Below, one piece after another: positions 1 to 8,978 of a stretch of DNA of 64,000 nt (its first letter is position 1; the number at the start of each line of letters is the position of its first letter). The position numbers and the translations under genes were made by a program. The notes beneath the pieces are model-generated. The model was given only the letters and a program-made list of their open reading frames with translations, was not told the origin of the DNA and ran no database searches. The DNA is from Cellvibrionales bacterium (GTDB lineage Bacteria; Pseudomonadota; Gammaproteobacteria; Pseudomonadales; UBA7239): the NCBI GenBank assembly GCA_016713115.1, contig JADJPU010000001.1, positions 434,001 through 498,000 on the forward strand. The letters are read 5' to 3'.

Positions 1-1186
1 GAGACAGCAACAACCCCAGCCCCATGCCCTTCTCGCTGGTTTTCACTTGCGCGTGCTTGCGCAGTACATGCTGTTCGATGCCGGGGCCGTCGTCTTCAAT
101 ATTGATTTGCAGCGTCTGCACATCCCATTGCATGCGCACCCACAAATGGCTGCCAGCATCGGCGGCATTGTTCAGCACATTGATAACGGCCTGCTCCACC
201 ACCAGCGGCCACGCCACTGTGCAAGGCGCGCCCGCCTGCACCACAAACTTGGCCTGCGCCTCTGGGCGCAACACCTGCCAGTGGCCGATCAAACGCTGCA
301 CCCACTCGGCCAGCGGCTGGCTGCGCTCGCCGCCCTGTTGGTGCGCGCGCGCGGTATCTGCCAACTGGCGCAAGGACTGCTGGCAGCGCGCCACTTGGCT
401 CGCCATCAACTGCAAATCGGCCTGCAACTCCGCGCCTTTATTGTGTTCACGCTGCAAATCACCGAGCAACACGGCGAGGCTAGACAGCGGCGTGCCCATT
501 TCATGCGCGGTGCTGGCGGCCAGCGTGGCCACGGTGAGAATGTTTTCATCCATCAACTGCTGTTCGCGCAAGCGATTGATGGCCTCGCGCTGACGGCGCA
601 CGGTGGCGGCAATGGACGTAACAAAGTAAGTGATTAGCGCCGCGCTGATGCCCACATTGAGCCACATGCCCGCCACATGCCAGCTCATGCTACGCGAGCC
701 GTGCATCGCGTGGTGCGACATATCCATAGGCGACAGCACGGGCAGCGGCCAGTAGTAAAACATCAGCAGGCCTGAGGCCAGCAGGCAAAACGCCGTGAGC
801 AAGGCGGTGTAAGTGCGCGACAAACAGGCCGCCGCTAAAGCAATCGGCACCAAGTAGTAAGACACGAAGGGGTTGGTAGCGCCGCCTGCCACATACAACA
901 GCCCCGTCAGCACAAAACAATCCAACAACAACTGGAATAAAAACTCGCGCTCATCCGGCGCACGGCTTTGGCGGCGAAACCATTGCAGACGGTAATGCCC
1001 CAGCAACAGCATCAACAGCGCCACCGATAACAAACCCAGCAGCGCGTAAAACTGCGCGGCGCTGAGCCACTGCCGCCCCAGCAACAGCGTGAGTAATTGC
1101 ACCAGCCACACCCAAGCGCGCAGCACTTGCAGCTGCTGCAAATAATCACTGGTATCCGGTGCAGGTGAGTGGGCGCTGGCGCTCAT
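1..1186 (-). CDS. RegB/PrrB/RoxS-like redox sensor histidine kinase (3' end cut by window edge)
   Basis: About 395 codons are present and the frame is still open at base 1. The N-terminal half is a run of hydrophobic helices. It carries GGATNPF (residues 101-107), matching the ubiquinone-sensing heptad of the RegB family (GGxxNPF). The phospho-acceptor box is STAHEMGTPLSSL, with the candidate His at residue 228; the HExGTPL form is characteristic of RegB rather than of general kinases. The N-box (NVLNNAADAG) and the G1 box (EDDGPGIE) follow. It is therefore an inner-membrane kinase sensing electron-transport redox state. In relatives the cognate RegA/RoxR regulator lies immediately downstream, which would be off the left edge. 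The ATG at 1186 gives the natural N-terminus (MSASAHSP). Family assignment is strong; the signal sensed is inferred from the family. Confidence 0.88.
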   Translation of the reverse strand, partial: MSASAHSPAPDTSDYLQQLQVLRAWVWLVQLLTLLLGRQWLSAAQFYALLGLLSVALLMLLLGHYRLQWFRRQSRAPDEREFLFQLLLDCFVLTGLLYVAGGATNPFVSYYLVPIALAAACLSRTYTALLTAFCLLASGLLMFYYWPLPVLSPMDMSHHAMHGSRSMSWHVAGMWLNVGISAALITYFVTSIAATVRRQREAINRLREQQLMDENILTVATLAASTAHEMGTPLSSLAVLLGDLQREHNKGAELQADLQLMASQVARCQQSLRQLADTARAHQQGGERSQPLAEWVQRLIGHWQVLRPEAQAKFVVQAGAPCTVAWPLVVEQAVINVLNNAADAGSHLWVRMQWDVQTLQINIEDDGPGIEQHVLRKHAQVKTSEKGMGLGLLLS

Positions 1187-1210
1187 GTGGGCAATACAAG
1201 GGAGGGAGAA

Positions 1211-1240
1211 GCATTCCCAACAGCTCTCGGTTGGGAATGC
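1211..1240 (-). terminator. Perfect 10-bp hairpin between hpf and the RegB-like gene
   Basis: GCATTCCCAA and TTGGGAATGC form a perfect inverted repeat around a 10-base loop. It lies just after the hpf stop codon and just before the kinase start. On the minus strand the stem is followed by a pyrimidine-rich stretch but no clean run of U. It may be an attenuating terminator or an mRNA-stabilising hairpin between the two genes. Confidence 0.4.
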
Positions 1241-1258
1241 GCTGTGTTACAGCATCAA

Positions 1259-1549
1259 TCAACGATGTGCTTTGACTTTTTCTTTGTGGCGAATCAACTG
1301 GCGATCCAGCTTGCCGACCAGATCGTCGATGGCGGCGTACATGTCTTCCGCTACCGCATCGGCAAATAAATCTGCGCCGCTCAGAAACACGCGCGCATCG
1401 GCTTTTTGTATCAATTTATCAACAGTAAGCGTGACATCTGCACGGGTGATTTTGTCGTGATGACGATCCAACTTCTCCAATTTGCTGGTTACATAGTCTT
1501 TGAGAGGAAGAGTGACTTCAACATGGTGCCCACTGATATTCAACTGCAT
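1259..1549 (-). CDS. hpf: Ribosome hibernation promoting factor, short form
   Basis: This 96-residue protein begins MQLNISGHHVEVTLPLKDYV and has the single beta-alpha-beta-beta-beta-alpha domain of HPF/YfiA. A basic C-terminal helix (LIRHKEKVKAHR) would bind 16S rRNA at the decoding centre. It helps convert 70S ribosomes into inactive 100S dimers in stationary phase. The length fits short HPF and lacks the C-terminal dimerisation domain of long HPF. The start is supported by GAGGAG five to six bases upstream. In many gammaproteobacteria hpf lies beside rpoN; here it follows prfC on the same strand after 78 bases, so translation termination and ribosome silencing may share a transcript. Confidence 0.93.
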   Translation of the reverse strand: MQLNISGHHVEVTLPLKDYVTSKLEKLDRHHDKITRADVTLTVDKLIQKADARVFLSGADLFADAVAEDMYAAIDDLVGKLDRQLIRHKEKVKAHR

Positions 1550-1627
1550 AAAACGCTCCTCGGGTTTCCTGTGTGTTGCACCTCCACTGTACGACAGGAA
1601 AAAAAACAGTCAACCCAAAAAACGCTT

Positions 1628-3205
1628 TTAATGCTCACGCGTAGCGCGGAAGCAAAGATCAGGCCAGCGTTCCTCGGTTAAAGCCAAATTCACTCGCGTG
1701 GGCGCGAGATAGGTGAGATGATCGCCGCCATCTAAAGCTAGGTTTTCATTCGTTTTAGAGCGGAACTCTTCCAGTTTTTTCGGGTCTTTGGCCGACAACC
1801 AACGCGCCGTGTAGATATTGATATTTTCGTACAAGCACTCCACTTTGTACTCGTCTTTCAGGCGGTAGGCGACCACTTCAAACTGCAGCACACCCACCGC
1901 GCCCACGATTAAATCGTTGTTATTCAACGGCATAAACACTTGCACCGAACCCTCTTCCGAGAGCTGGCGCAAACCCTTCTGCAACTGCTTGGCTTTCAGC
2001 GGGTCTTTCAAGCGAATGCGGCGAAACAATTCCGGCGCAAAATGCGGAATACCCGTGAAACGCAGGTTTTCACCGCTGGTAAAGGTGTCGCCAATCTGGA
2101 TGGTACCGTGGTTGTGCAAGCCGATGATGTCGCCCGCCAGTGCCTCTTCCACCAGTACGCGCTCGCCGGCCATAAAGGTCACCGCATCGGCAATACGAAT
2201 ATCTTTGCCGATACGCACATGCTGCATTTTCATGCCCTGCGTGTAACTGCCGGAACAGATGCGCATAAACGCGATGCGGTCGCGGTGTTTCGGATCCATA
2301 TTCGCTTGGATTTTGAACACAAAACCCGAAAACTTTTCTTCGTGCGGATCAATCACCCGCGTTTCAGTAGCGCGCGCTTGCGGTGCTGGCGCCCACTCTA
2401 CAAAACCATCCAACATTTCGCGCACGCCGAAGTTACCTAACGCCGTACCAAAAAAAGCTGGCGTTAATACACCCGCTAAATATTCTTCCAGATCAAATGG
2501 ATGCGCCGCGCCGCGCACCAATTCAATTTCTGCGCGCACATCGTCAGCATAAGGGCCGAGCAGTTTAGAAAACTCTTCGCTGTCGATGCCTTGAATTTGC
2601 ACATCATCTTGAATGGTGTGACCAAAACCCTGCTGAAACACATGCACGGTATCGGTGTACAAGTTGTACACACCTTTAAATTCTTTGCCCATGCCCAGCG
2701 GCCAATTGATAGGCGCGACTTTGATATGCAGGATGCTTTCAATTTCATCCAACACTTCCATCGGGTCGCGAATATCGCGATCCATTTTGTTGACGAAAGT
2801 GAGGATAGGCGTATCGCGCAAACGACACACATCCATCAATTTAATGGTGCGATCTTCCACGCCCTTCGCGCCATCTATCACCATCAACACCGAATCTACC
2901 GCCGTTAAAGTGCGGTAAGTGTCTTCAGAAAAATCTTCGTGCCCTGGCGTATCCAACAAGTTGACGGTTTTGCCTTTGTAAGGAAATTGCATCACCGACG
3001 AAGTCACGGAAATGCCGCGCTCTTGCTCCATCGTCATCCAGTCGGAGGTGGCGTGGCGATCGCCTTTTTTACCCTTTACCGAACCGGCAATTTGTATCGC
3101 CTGCCCGAACAGCAACAATTTTTCCGTAATGGTGGTTTTACCCGCATCTGGGTGCGAAATAATTGCAAAGGTGCGGCGCAGGTTGATGTCGTCTTGCAGG
3201 CTCAT
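1628..3205 (-). CDS. prfC: Peptide chain release factor 3
   Basis: This 525-residue translational GTPase recycles RF1/RF2 from the ribosome after peptide release. The G1 loop is [15 protein letters not shown] near residue 17. The switch region contains [13 protein letters not shown]3 is [16 protein letters not shown], the RF3-specific form, and G4 is [10 protein letters not shown]. Domains II and III follow at normal length. The ATG at 3205 gives the standard N-terminus [20 protein letters not shown], though no strong Shine-Dalgarno sequence precedes it. The gene is intact and collinear with hpf downstream; a REP cluster separates it from the helicase upstream. Confidence 0.97.
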   Translation of the reverse strand: MSLQDDINLRRTFAIISHPDAGKTTITEKLLLFGQAIQIAGSVKGKKGDRHATSDWMTMEQERGISVTSSVMQFPYKGKTVNLLDTPGHEDFSEDTYRTLTAVDSVLMVIDGAKGVEDRTIKLMDVCRLRDTPILTFVNKMDRDIRDPMEVLDEIESILHIKVAPINWPLGMGKEFKGVYNLYTDTVHVFQQGFGHTIQDDVQIQGIDSEEFSKLLGPYADDVRAEIELVRGAAHPFDLEEYLAGVLTPAFFGTALGNFGVREMLDGFVEWAPAPQARATETRVIDPHEEKFSGFVFKIQANMDPKHRDRIAFMRICSGSYTQGMKMQHVRIGKDIRIADAVTFMAGERVLVEEALAGDIIGLHNHGTIQIGDTFTSGENLRFTGIPHFAPELFRRIRLKDPLKAKQLQKGLRQLSEEGSVQVFMPLNNNDLIVGAVGVLQFEVVAYRLKDEYKVECLYENINIYTARWLSAKDPKKLEEFRSKTNENLALDGGDHLTYLAPTRVNLALTEERWPDLCFRATREH

Positions 3206-3247
3206 GGCGGGATGGGATAGCAGCTAATAAGAAGGGAGGCATTATAG

Positions 3248-3367
3248 TCGCGGCTAAGAGCCGCTCCTACACATACAACGCTGACTCTCTTGTAGGAGCG
3301 CCACCTTGGCGCGATCTCCACACATTCAACGCCGACTCTCTTGTAGGAGCGCCACCTTGGCGCGATC
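3248..3367. repeat. REP-type palindromic repeat cluster (one inverted, two direct copies)
   Basis: Three copies of a TGTAGGAGCG...CGCGAT element occupy the gap between the helicase and prfC. One is inverted (about 3248-3272) and two are direct (3291-3315 and 3342-3366). The direct copies belong to a larger unit of about 47 bases repeated with a 51-base period (3270-3316 and 3321-3367), differing at two positions. The core TGTAGGAGCG with a complementary CGC arm matches the general form of pseudomonad REP elements. Such arrays usually lie between genes, where they stabilise 3' mRNA ends or serve as RAYT transposase targets. No RAYT gene is visible here. Confidence 0.75.
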
Positions 3368-4732
3368 AAACGGCTGGCTGGCGGCGCAGCGGCGCAGAGC
3401 CGTCGCGTGGCGAACTCGCCGCAGCAGCGGGCTTAGACTTTGCTGCATTGGGCTTTTTAGCCGCAGTCTTTTTCGCGCTGCTCGCTTTCTTGTCAGTAGA
3501 TTTTTTCTCAGCCGTTTTTTTATCGGTTTTTTTCTTTTTACTGCCCGCTGCTTTACCAGACGCTTTGAGTTTTTTGGTCCGAGAAAACTGCCTTTGATTT
3601 CTTTGATAATGCGCCGCTCGAACTGTTGCTTGAGATAGCGCTCGATACTCGCCATCAAATTCCATTCCTGCGCAGTGATGAGTGAAATCACCAAACCCGC
3701 ATTGCCTGCGCGCCCCGTGCGTCCAGCGCGATGCACATAATCATCACCCTTGCGCGGCATATCAAAATTAATTACCAAATCCATGCCTTCAATATCCAAA
3801 CCGCGCGCGGCCACATCGGTGGCGATCAACACATTGATATGACCTTGATTGAGACGCGACACGGCCTGTTTTCTGTCTTTGTGATCTTTTTCGCCGTGCA
3901 ACACATACACCTTGGCATGACTGCTACCGGCTTTGTGCGCTGCAATCAGCACACTGCCCAAGCGATCGGCCTGCGTGCGCGTATTGGTAAACACAATCGC
4001 TTTTTCATAAGTTTCATTCGCCAACAACCACAGCACCATTTTTTCTTTGTGCTTGGCGTCATCCGCAGGAACAATTTGCTGCACGGTGGCGCTGTTCATC
4101 TGGCTCACCGGATTCAAACGCAGCACTTGCGGCTCGCGCATCACGCTGGCAGCCAATTCAAATAAGGCACTGTTGCTGGTGGCAGAAAACAGCAGCGTCT
4201 GCCGCTCTGTGTGGCAGGCATGCACCAACTGCATCACATCTTCGCTAAAGCCCATGTCCAGCATGCGATCGGCTTCATCCAACACCAACACCTCCAAATC
4301 TTGCAGCTCCAAATTTTTGGCATTGAGCTGCTCTAACAAACGCCCAGGCGTGCCGATCACGATGTCGGGGTTTTTGCGCAGCGCCGCCATTTGTTTTTTG
4401 AAATCTTCACCGCCGGTAATCAAGGCCGCCTTAATAAAGGTGAACTGCGCCAGCAACTCCACTTGTTTTAAAGTTTGCTGCGCCAACTCGCGCGTGCGCA
4501 GCAAAATCAAAGCGCGCGTGGCGGTGCGCGGCTTCGCGTCTTGCAGCAGGCGATGCAGAACCGGCAGCACAAAGGCAGCGGTTTTGCCGCTACCGGTTTG
4601 CGCAATCACGCGCAAATCTTCCCCCTGCACGGCCAGCGGCACGGCTTCTTTTTGCACCGGTGTCGGCTCGGAAAAACCCAAAGTTTCCAGCGCTTTCAAC
4701 AAGCGTTCGTGCAATAACAATTCAGCAAACAT
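3366..4732 (-). CDS. DEAD-box RNA helicase; C-terminal tail frame disrupted at 3569-3575
   Basis: An ATP-dependent RNA helicase whose core (residues 1 to about 375) has the Q motif (GFSEPTPVQKEAVP), AQTGSGKT, VLDEADRML, LFSAT and HRAGRTGRAG. Motif Ia reads LLRTRELAQQ, with Arg where the family has Pro. In frame 0 the protein runs to 3326 (468 residues) and its last part is translated REP sequence, which is unlikely to be real. One base back at the A6 tract, a Lys/Ala-rich tail (LKASGKAAGSKKKK onward) runs to a stop at 3366, just before the REPs, giving about 455 residues. The latter resembles normal DEAD-box basic tails, so I take it as the true or ancestral product. RhlE, SrmB and related subfamilies are not separable by eye. 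Confidence 0.85.
3569..3575 (-). other. Candidate -1 slippery heptamer A AAA AAC in the helicase gene
   Basis: Read on the minus strand, codons 386-388 are CCA AAA AAC, so the heptamer sits in the exact phase (X XXY YYZ) used for tandem -1 slippage. After slippage the next codon is CTC, and the reading joins the Lys/Ala-rich tail frame ending at 3366. Alternatively, a seventh A has been lost from the sequence. There is only a weak purine stretch (AAAGG) about 15 bases upstream, and I did not identify a convincing downstream pseudoknot. Confidence 0.5.
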
Positions 4733-4768
4733 ATAAAACTCGCAAAAAAATATTTAAGAAATAAAAAA

Positions 4769-5566
4769 TTACAGGCGGCGATGTTGCAGCGCAGGCAAGC
4801 TGGCGCGCACGGCTGCCAAACGCGCGGTATCCAACACACCGCTCACCACGCCCTCGCCTGCCGGTAAAACAGATAACACTTCGCCCCACGGATCAATCAG
4901 CATACTGTGACCCCAAGTGCGGCGACCATTGCGATGCACGCCACCCTGCGCCGCCGCCAACACATAGCACTGGTTTTCAATAGCGCGCGCACGCAGCAAC
5001 ACTTCCCAGTGTGCCTGCCCTGTGGTGTCTGTAAATGCAGACGGCACCACAATCAGCGCGCAATCACCCAACGCGCGGTACAACTCAGGAAAGCGCAAGT
5101 CATAACACACGGACAAACCCACGCGACCAAACGGAGCAGCAAAATAACCGACGCGATCACCGTGCAAAATGGTGCGCGATTCGTCATAACTCTCGCTGCC
5201 TTTTTGAAAGCCGAACAAATGCATTTTGTCGTAACGCGCCACGCACGCGCCCTGCGGATCAAACACCAGTGTGGTATTCAACACCTTGCTCGCCTCTGGC
5301 GATTGCAAAGGAATCGTGCCGCCGATCAAGCAAATGCCATGCTGCTTTGCCAATTCACGCAGGCAGTTTTGCATCGCGCCTTCACCAAATTGTTCCGCCT
5401 GCGCCAATTTATCTTTTTCGTGCATGCCGATGATGGCCCAGTACTCCGGCAGCAACGCCAGCTCCGCGCCAGCGGCAACCGCATCGCCCACCAAACGCTG
5501 CACCGTGGTAATGTTTTCTTCCACTACTGGGGTGGAAGTCATTTGGATAGCTGCAACAATCGTCAT
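4769..5566 (-). CDS. Carbon-nitrogen hydrolase (nitrilase superfamily, Nit/omega-amidase-like)
   Basis: This 265-residue enzyme has the Glu-Lys-Cys catalytic triad of the nitrilase superfamily: Glu in LLPEYWA, Lys in YDKMHLFGF and Cys in VCYDLRFPE. It begins MTIVAAIQMTST, typical of cytosolic Nit-type amidases that hydrolyse deaminated glutathione or omega-amides. Substrate cannot be fixed from sequence. It lies 12 bases after the phosphatase gene and 36 bases before the helicase, all on the minus strand, so it is probably cotranscribed. No motif is missing and the length is normal. Confidence 0.9.
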   Translation of the reverse strand: MTIVAAIQMTSTPVVEENITTVQRLVGDAVAAGAELALLPEYWAIIGMHEKDKLAQAEQFGEGAMQNCLRELAKQHGICLIGGTIPLQSPEASKVLNTTLVFDPQGACVARYDKMHLFGFQKGSESYDESRTILHGDRVGYFAAPFGRVGLSVCYDLRFPELYRALGDCALIVVPSAFTDTTGQAHWEVLLRARAIENQCYVLAAAQGGVHRNGRRTWGHSMLIDPWGEVLSVLPAGEGVVSGVLDTARLAAVRASLPALQHRRL

Positions 5567-5578
5567 GTGTTTTTAATG

Positions 5579-8500
5579 TCACTCTGCTATTTTTCTAACC
5601 TGCACAGCACCCGTGTTTTTCAACAACGGAGAGGCACTGCCCATGCGAACATTAGCGCCGGGCACACCGATCAAAACCTCTGCTTTGCTGTCGGTATCAA
5701 TATCTCCCGCACCTACAGAAAACCCGAGGAAATCGCGCGTTGCCGCACCGTATATTTTATCCAACTGAGTACCATCACCGCCGTTCAACACTGTAACGCT
5801 GCCTGCATATTTCAGCAGCGCAGACGAACGATCTTTCCACGCACCCACAACCACATCATCAAAACCGTCACCATTAACATCCGCAGCCACCACGCTATTG
5901 CCCAATGCAGCTTTTGCAACCGTGCCGTATTTTTTCATCAAGGGTTCGCTATCAACTCCTGAAAAAACCGTCACACTACCTGAGCTTTTCAGTGGGCCAT
6001 CGTCGTCACCTATCGAACCTGCAATCACATCGTCGTAATCGTCTTGGTTGATGTCGCCACTGGCCACTGCTTTTCCCAGTCGCGCCTGCGGCATAGCGCC
6101 GTATTTTTTCATTAACTCAGTGCCATCCATTTTGTACGCCGCGACAGAGCCTGCATTTTTTAAATTGCCTACAGGATTTGTGTCGCCAGGTGCACCGACA
6201 ATAATGTCTTGATTACCATCGTGATCGATATCGCCAGATGCCACGCTGGTGCCCGCATAAGATTTTCTTTTCGCACCAGAAAACTGCGCCAGTTTTATAG
6301 AGAGATTCGCACCTGAATACACACTGACACTGCCCGCACGCAAATGTTCTGTGTTGTCGCCAGGCGCACCTATATACACATCAGCATAGCCGTCACCATT
6401 CACATCTCCCAACGCCAATGCAGCGCCAAAAAGACCGTGCGCTTGGCTGCCGTATAGCGTGTTGCGCCGTACGCCATCCGGTCCGTACAAAACCGTCACC
6501 GCACCGTTATCCACCAAACCAAACGCAGAGCTATCTGCTTTAGGAGCGCCAACCATAATATCGGCATAACCATCGCCATCCACATCCGCATTGCCGGCCA
6601 GCACCGTGCCAAACGCGCTGTTGGCATTCGTGCCGTTGACAGAAAAAAGTCTCGCCCCCGTTCTGCCGGAAATTACTTCAACACGCCCCACATTGCGCAA
6701 GACACTGTGGCCTGATGGCGACAACACATCGTAGCCGGGAATACCGACGGCATAATCACCGTAGCCATCCGCATCAACATCGCCGACAAAGGTCACTGCA
6801 TGCCCTGCTTTATCATTTTTTGTGCCGCCCTGTATGCCAGATAAAATGACAGAACGCGCAACATCACACGCATCACCAATATTGTTATTGTCGGCATCCA
6901 CCTGATCAGTATTTACCACTAACGAACAGTTGTCCGTTGCATCATCAACGCCATCGTTGTCGTCATCGCTATCTATTGCATCTGGCGTGCCATCGCCATC
7001 AGTATCCAAACCGCCATCGCAAACATCACCCATTCCGTTGTTATTGTTGTCGCCCTGATCGTTGTTGGCATTATCAGGGCAGTTATCAGAAACATCAGCA
7101 ATACCGTCACCGTCGCGATCACTGCTTGCTGTCGCCAGTTTTTGTAAAGTGAATGCGTCCTGCGTCAAGCCATCTTCGTCGATGTACTGTGCGTTCAACA
7201 CAAGGTTGTTCACATCAATAACCAAGGAGCCAATCTTATTAAACGAACGATACATCACTGGATGATTCAAAGTTCCGCCGTAAGCCGCTGATGATGCACC
7301 CGCCACTACATACACCGTGCCACTGTGCGCCACTGCCGGCTGCGTTTTGCTGTAAGCCGATGCACCGGAATACACATCACCGCTGCCGGTATTTTTGGCA
7401 TACAGCGCATCACTGTAACTACCTGAATAACCGTAATGACCATCAATAAATTTACTGCGTTCGTAATTGTGGCTATGTCCACTTAACACCACATCCACGC
7501 CGTACTGTTCCAGTATTGGCAAAATATTTTCTCGCATTTCTACCAACTCAAAATCCCATCCATCTGGATTATCAGAATCGTGTGTGCCTTTGGTGTAGGG
7601 AGGATGATGCCAATAAGCAATCAGCCAATCCGACTGATTGGCTGCTAAATCCGCCTCCAACCATTGCGCCATTGCGCCGGTTGCACTGCGATCTACATCG
7701 TGCGCGTCTAGCACCACAAAATGAATATTGCCGTAGTTATACGAGTAATACGCCTCCGTACCTGAAGCCACGCCACCCGCTTCAGCAGCTGCGGGCAAAG
7801 TAAAATTTTCGTAATACGCGCCTGTTTGCAGCGCCGTATTGGCGCTATAGGCATCATGATTACCCAGCGTTGGCCACACCACGGTTTGGCGCAACAACGG
7901 CGTATACATATTGAAAAATTTGTCCTGATATTCTTGGTATGTCCCAGAGCCATAAGCGTTATCGCCCAACATCAGCCACAAATCGGTGTAACTATCGCCA
8001 ACAAATTTCTGGTAGCCCTCATACACTTTCACTTGATCCAGACTGCCGCGACCCGAATCGCCAATAACCCAAATACGCGTTGGCGTTGCACTGCCCACCG
8101 GCGGCTGGGTTTTGAAAAAATAATTGTCGCCGGCACTCAGCACATGAGAGCCTGCGCTGTTGTGATAACCCACGCTGTAGTAATAAGTGGTTGCCGGTGT
8201 GAGCCCAGTCAACTTCACTTCATGCTGATAAACCTTGGTGCTATTTTTAACGGTGCGATTCAGATTATTGGGATCTGTGCCAAAACGCACCTCACTATTG
8301 CGTAACGCTGATGTCCCCCAACGCACCACGGCAGAATCTGGCGTAATAAGTTGTAAATACGCATCGCGCACAAACGCATTATCGGCAGGCTTGCGATAAT
8401 TGCCTTCTAGGTGCAGCGCAAAAATAGCAGTCGGACTCTGCTGGCTCGACTGATGCAATTCGACAGCAATTGTGTTCACGCCATCACGCAAAAACCGGGC

Positions 8501-8974
8501 AGGAATTTTTTTGGTGACCGATAAGTCCTCAGGATTTTTAGCTTTAGATGCTTGCATGCTATAAAAAATCTTTCCGGCAGGCATATTGTTGCGCAATATT
8601 TCCTGGCCATTGAGGTAAACCACAACGCCATCATCCCTTGCTAACAATAATGTTAAATCATCAAAGGCTTTTGCTTTAGGAACAGTAAACGCGTGCCGAA
8701 AATAGCTTGTGATGTAATGGGCATCCGGTGGACCACTGTCAATCACCGTGGTTTCGACACCAAAACCATAGCCCATATAACCCGCACCATTGCGCCAGCT
8801 TTGATCGTTAAAGGAAGTTGCACGCCAAGACGCGCCTTGATCGCTACCATCATCCAAATAACGCCAATTTGCACCAAAAACATCGACCAGTATTGAGCTT
8901 TCAGCACTGACCACTGGCGCCAGACACCACAGCAACAAGCCACACAAACCATATCGCAACACGGGTATTCTCAT
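5579..8974 (-). CDS. Secreted purple-acid-phosphatase-like protein with thrombospondin type 3 and seven FG-GAP repeats
   Basis: The start is the ATG at 8974 (MRIPVLRYG), preceded by GAGGGG at eight bases; an upstream in-frame start adds nine residues without support. Of 1131 residues, 1-24 form a signal peptide. Residues 25-190 are a beta-sandwich-like domain. About 195-290 resemble the fibronectin-like N-domain of purple acid phosphatases. About 295-600 are a metallophosphatase with GDSG, GDNAY, GNHD (near 371), HHPPY and GHSHNYER (near 501). About 618-706 are Asp-rich thrombospondin type 3 calcium repeats with paired Cys (DNCPDN, GDVCD, DNCS, GDACD). About 715-1125 hold seven GD(V/I)(N/D)xDGxxD repeats of FG-GAP type, enough for one seven-bladed propeller. 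It is likely an exported phosphomonoesterase; substrate and surface ligand are unknown. Confidence 0.88.
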   Translation of the reverse strand: MRIPVLRYGLCGLLLWCLAPVVSAESSILVDVFGANWRYLDDGSDQGASWRATSFNDQSWRNGAGYMGYGFGVETTVIDSGPPDAHYITSYFRHAFTVPKAKAFDDLTLLLARDDGVVVYLNGQEILRNNMPAGKIFYSMQASKAKNPEDLSVTKKIPARFLRDGVNTIAVELHQSSQQSPTAIFALHLEGNYRKPADNAFVRDAYLQLITPDSAVVRWGTSALRNSEVRFGTDPNNLNRTVKNSTKVYQHEVKLTGLTPATTYYYSVGYHNSAGSHVLSAGDNYFFKTQPPVGSATPTRIWVIGDSGRGSLDQVKVYEGYQKFVGDSYTDLWLMLGDNAYGSGTYQEYQDKFFNMYTPLLRQTVVWPTLGNHDAYSANTALQTGAYYENFTLPAAAEAGGVASGTEAYYSYNYGNIHFVVLDAHDVDRSATGAMAQWLEADLAANQSDWLIAYWHHPPYTKGTHDSDNPDGWDFELVEMRENILPILEQYGVDVVLSGHSHNYERSKFIDGHYGYSGSYSDALYAKNTGSGDVYSGASAYSKTQPAVAHSGTVYVVAGASSAAYGGTLNHPVMYRSFNKIGSLVIDVNNLVLNAQYIDEDGLTQDAFTLQKLATASSDRDGDGIADVSDNCPDNANNDQGDNNNNGMGDVCDGGLDTDGDGTPDAIDSDDDNDGVDDATDNCSLVVNTDQVDADNNNIGDACDVARSVILSGIQGGTKNDKAGHAVTFVGDVDADGYGDYAVGIPGYDVLSPSGHSVLRNVGRVEVISGRTGARLFSVNGTNANSAFGTVLAGNADVDGDGYADIMVGAPKADSSAFGLVDNGAVTVLYGPDGVRRNTLYGSQAHGLFGAALALGDVNGDGYADVYIGAPGDNTEHLRAGSVSVYSGANLSIKLAQFSGAKRKSYAGTSVASGDIDHDGNQDIIVGAPGDTNPVGNLKNAGSVAAYKMDGTELMKKYGAMPQARLGKAVASGDINQDDYDDVIAGSIGDDDGPLKSSGSVTVFSGVDSEPLMKKYGTVAKAALGNSVVAADVNGDGFDDVVVGAWKDRSSALLKYAGSVTVLNGGDGTQLDKIYGAATRDFLGFSVGAGDIDTDSKAEVLIGVPGANVRMGSASPLLKNTGAVQVRKIAE

Positions 8975-8978
8975 TGTG

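Noticed and set aside
3326..3572. Zero-frame tail of the helicase as the only product
   Set aside because: Its last part is translated REP sequence, while the other frame gives a typical Lys/Ala-rich tail ending before the repeats. It may be a minor product, but not the ancestral one.
4907..5962. 351-codon plus-strand open frame
   Set aside because: It is antisense to the nitrilase and phosphatase genes, has Arg/His/Cys-rich composition and resembles no protein family.
6850..7120. DNA tandem repeat in the phosphatase gene
   Set aside because: The Asp-rich coding similarity reflects thrombospondin type 3 protein repeats; the DNA is not an exact tandem array.
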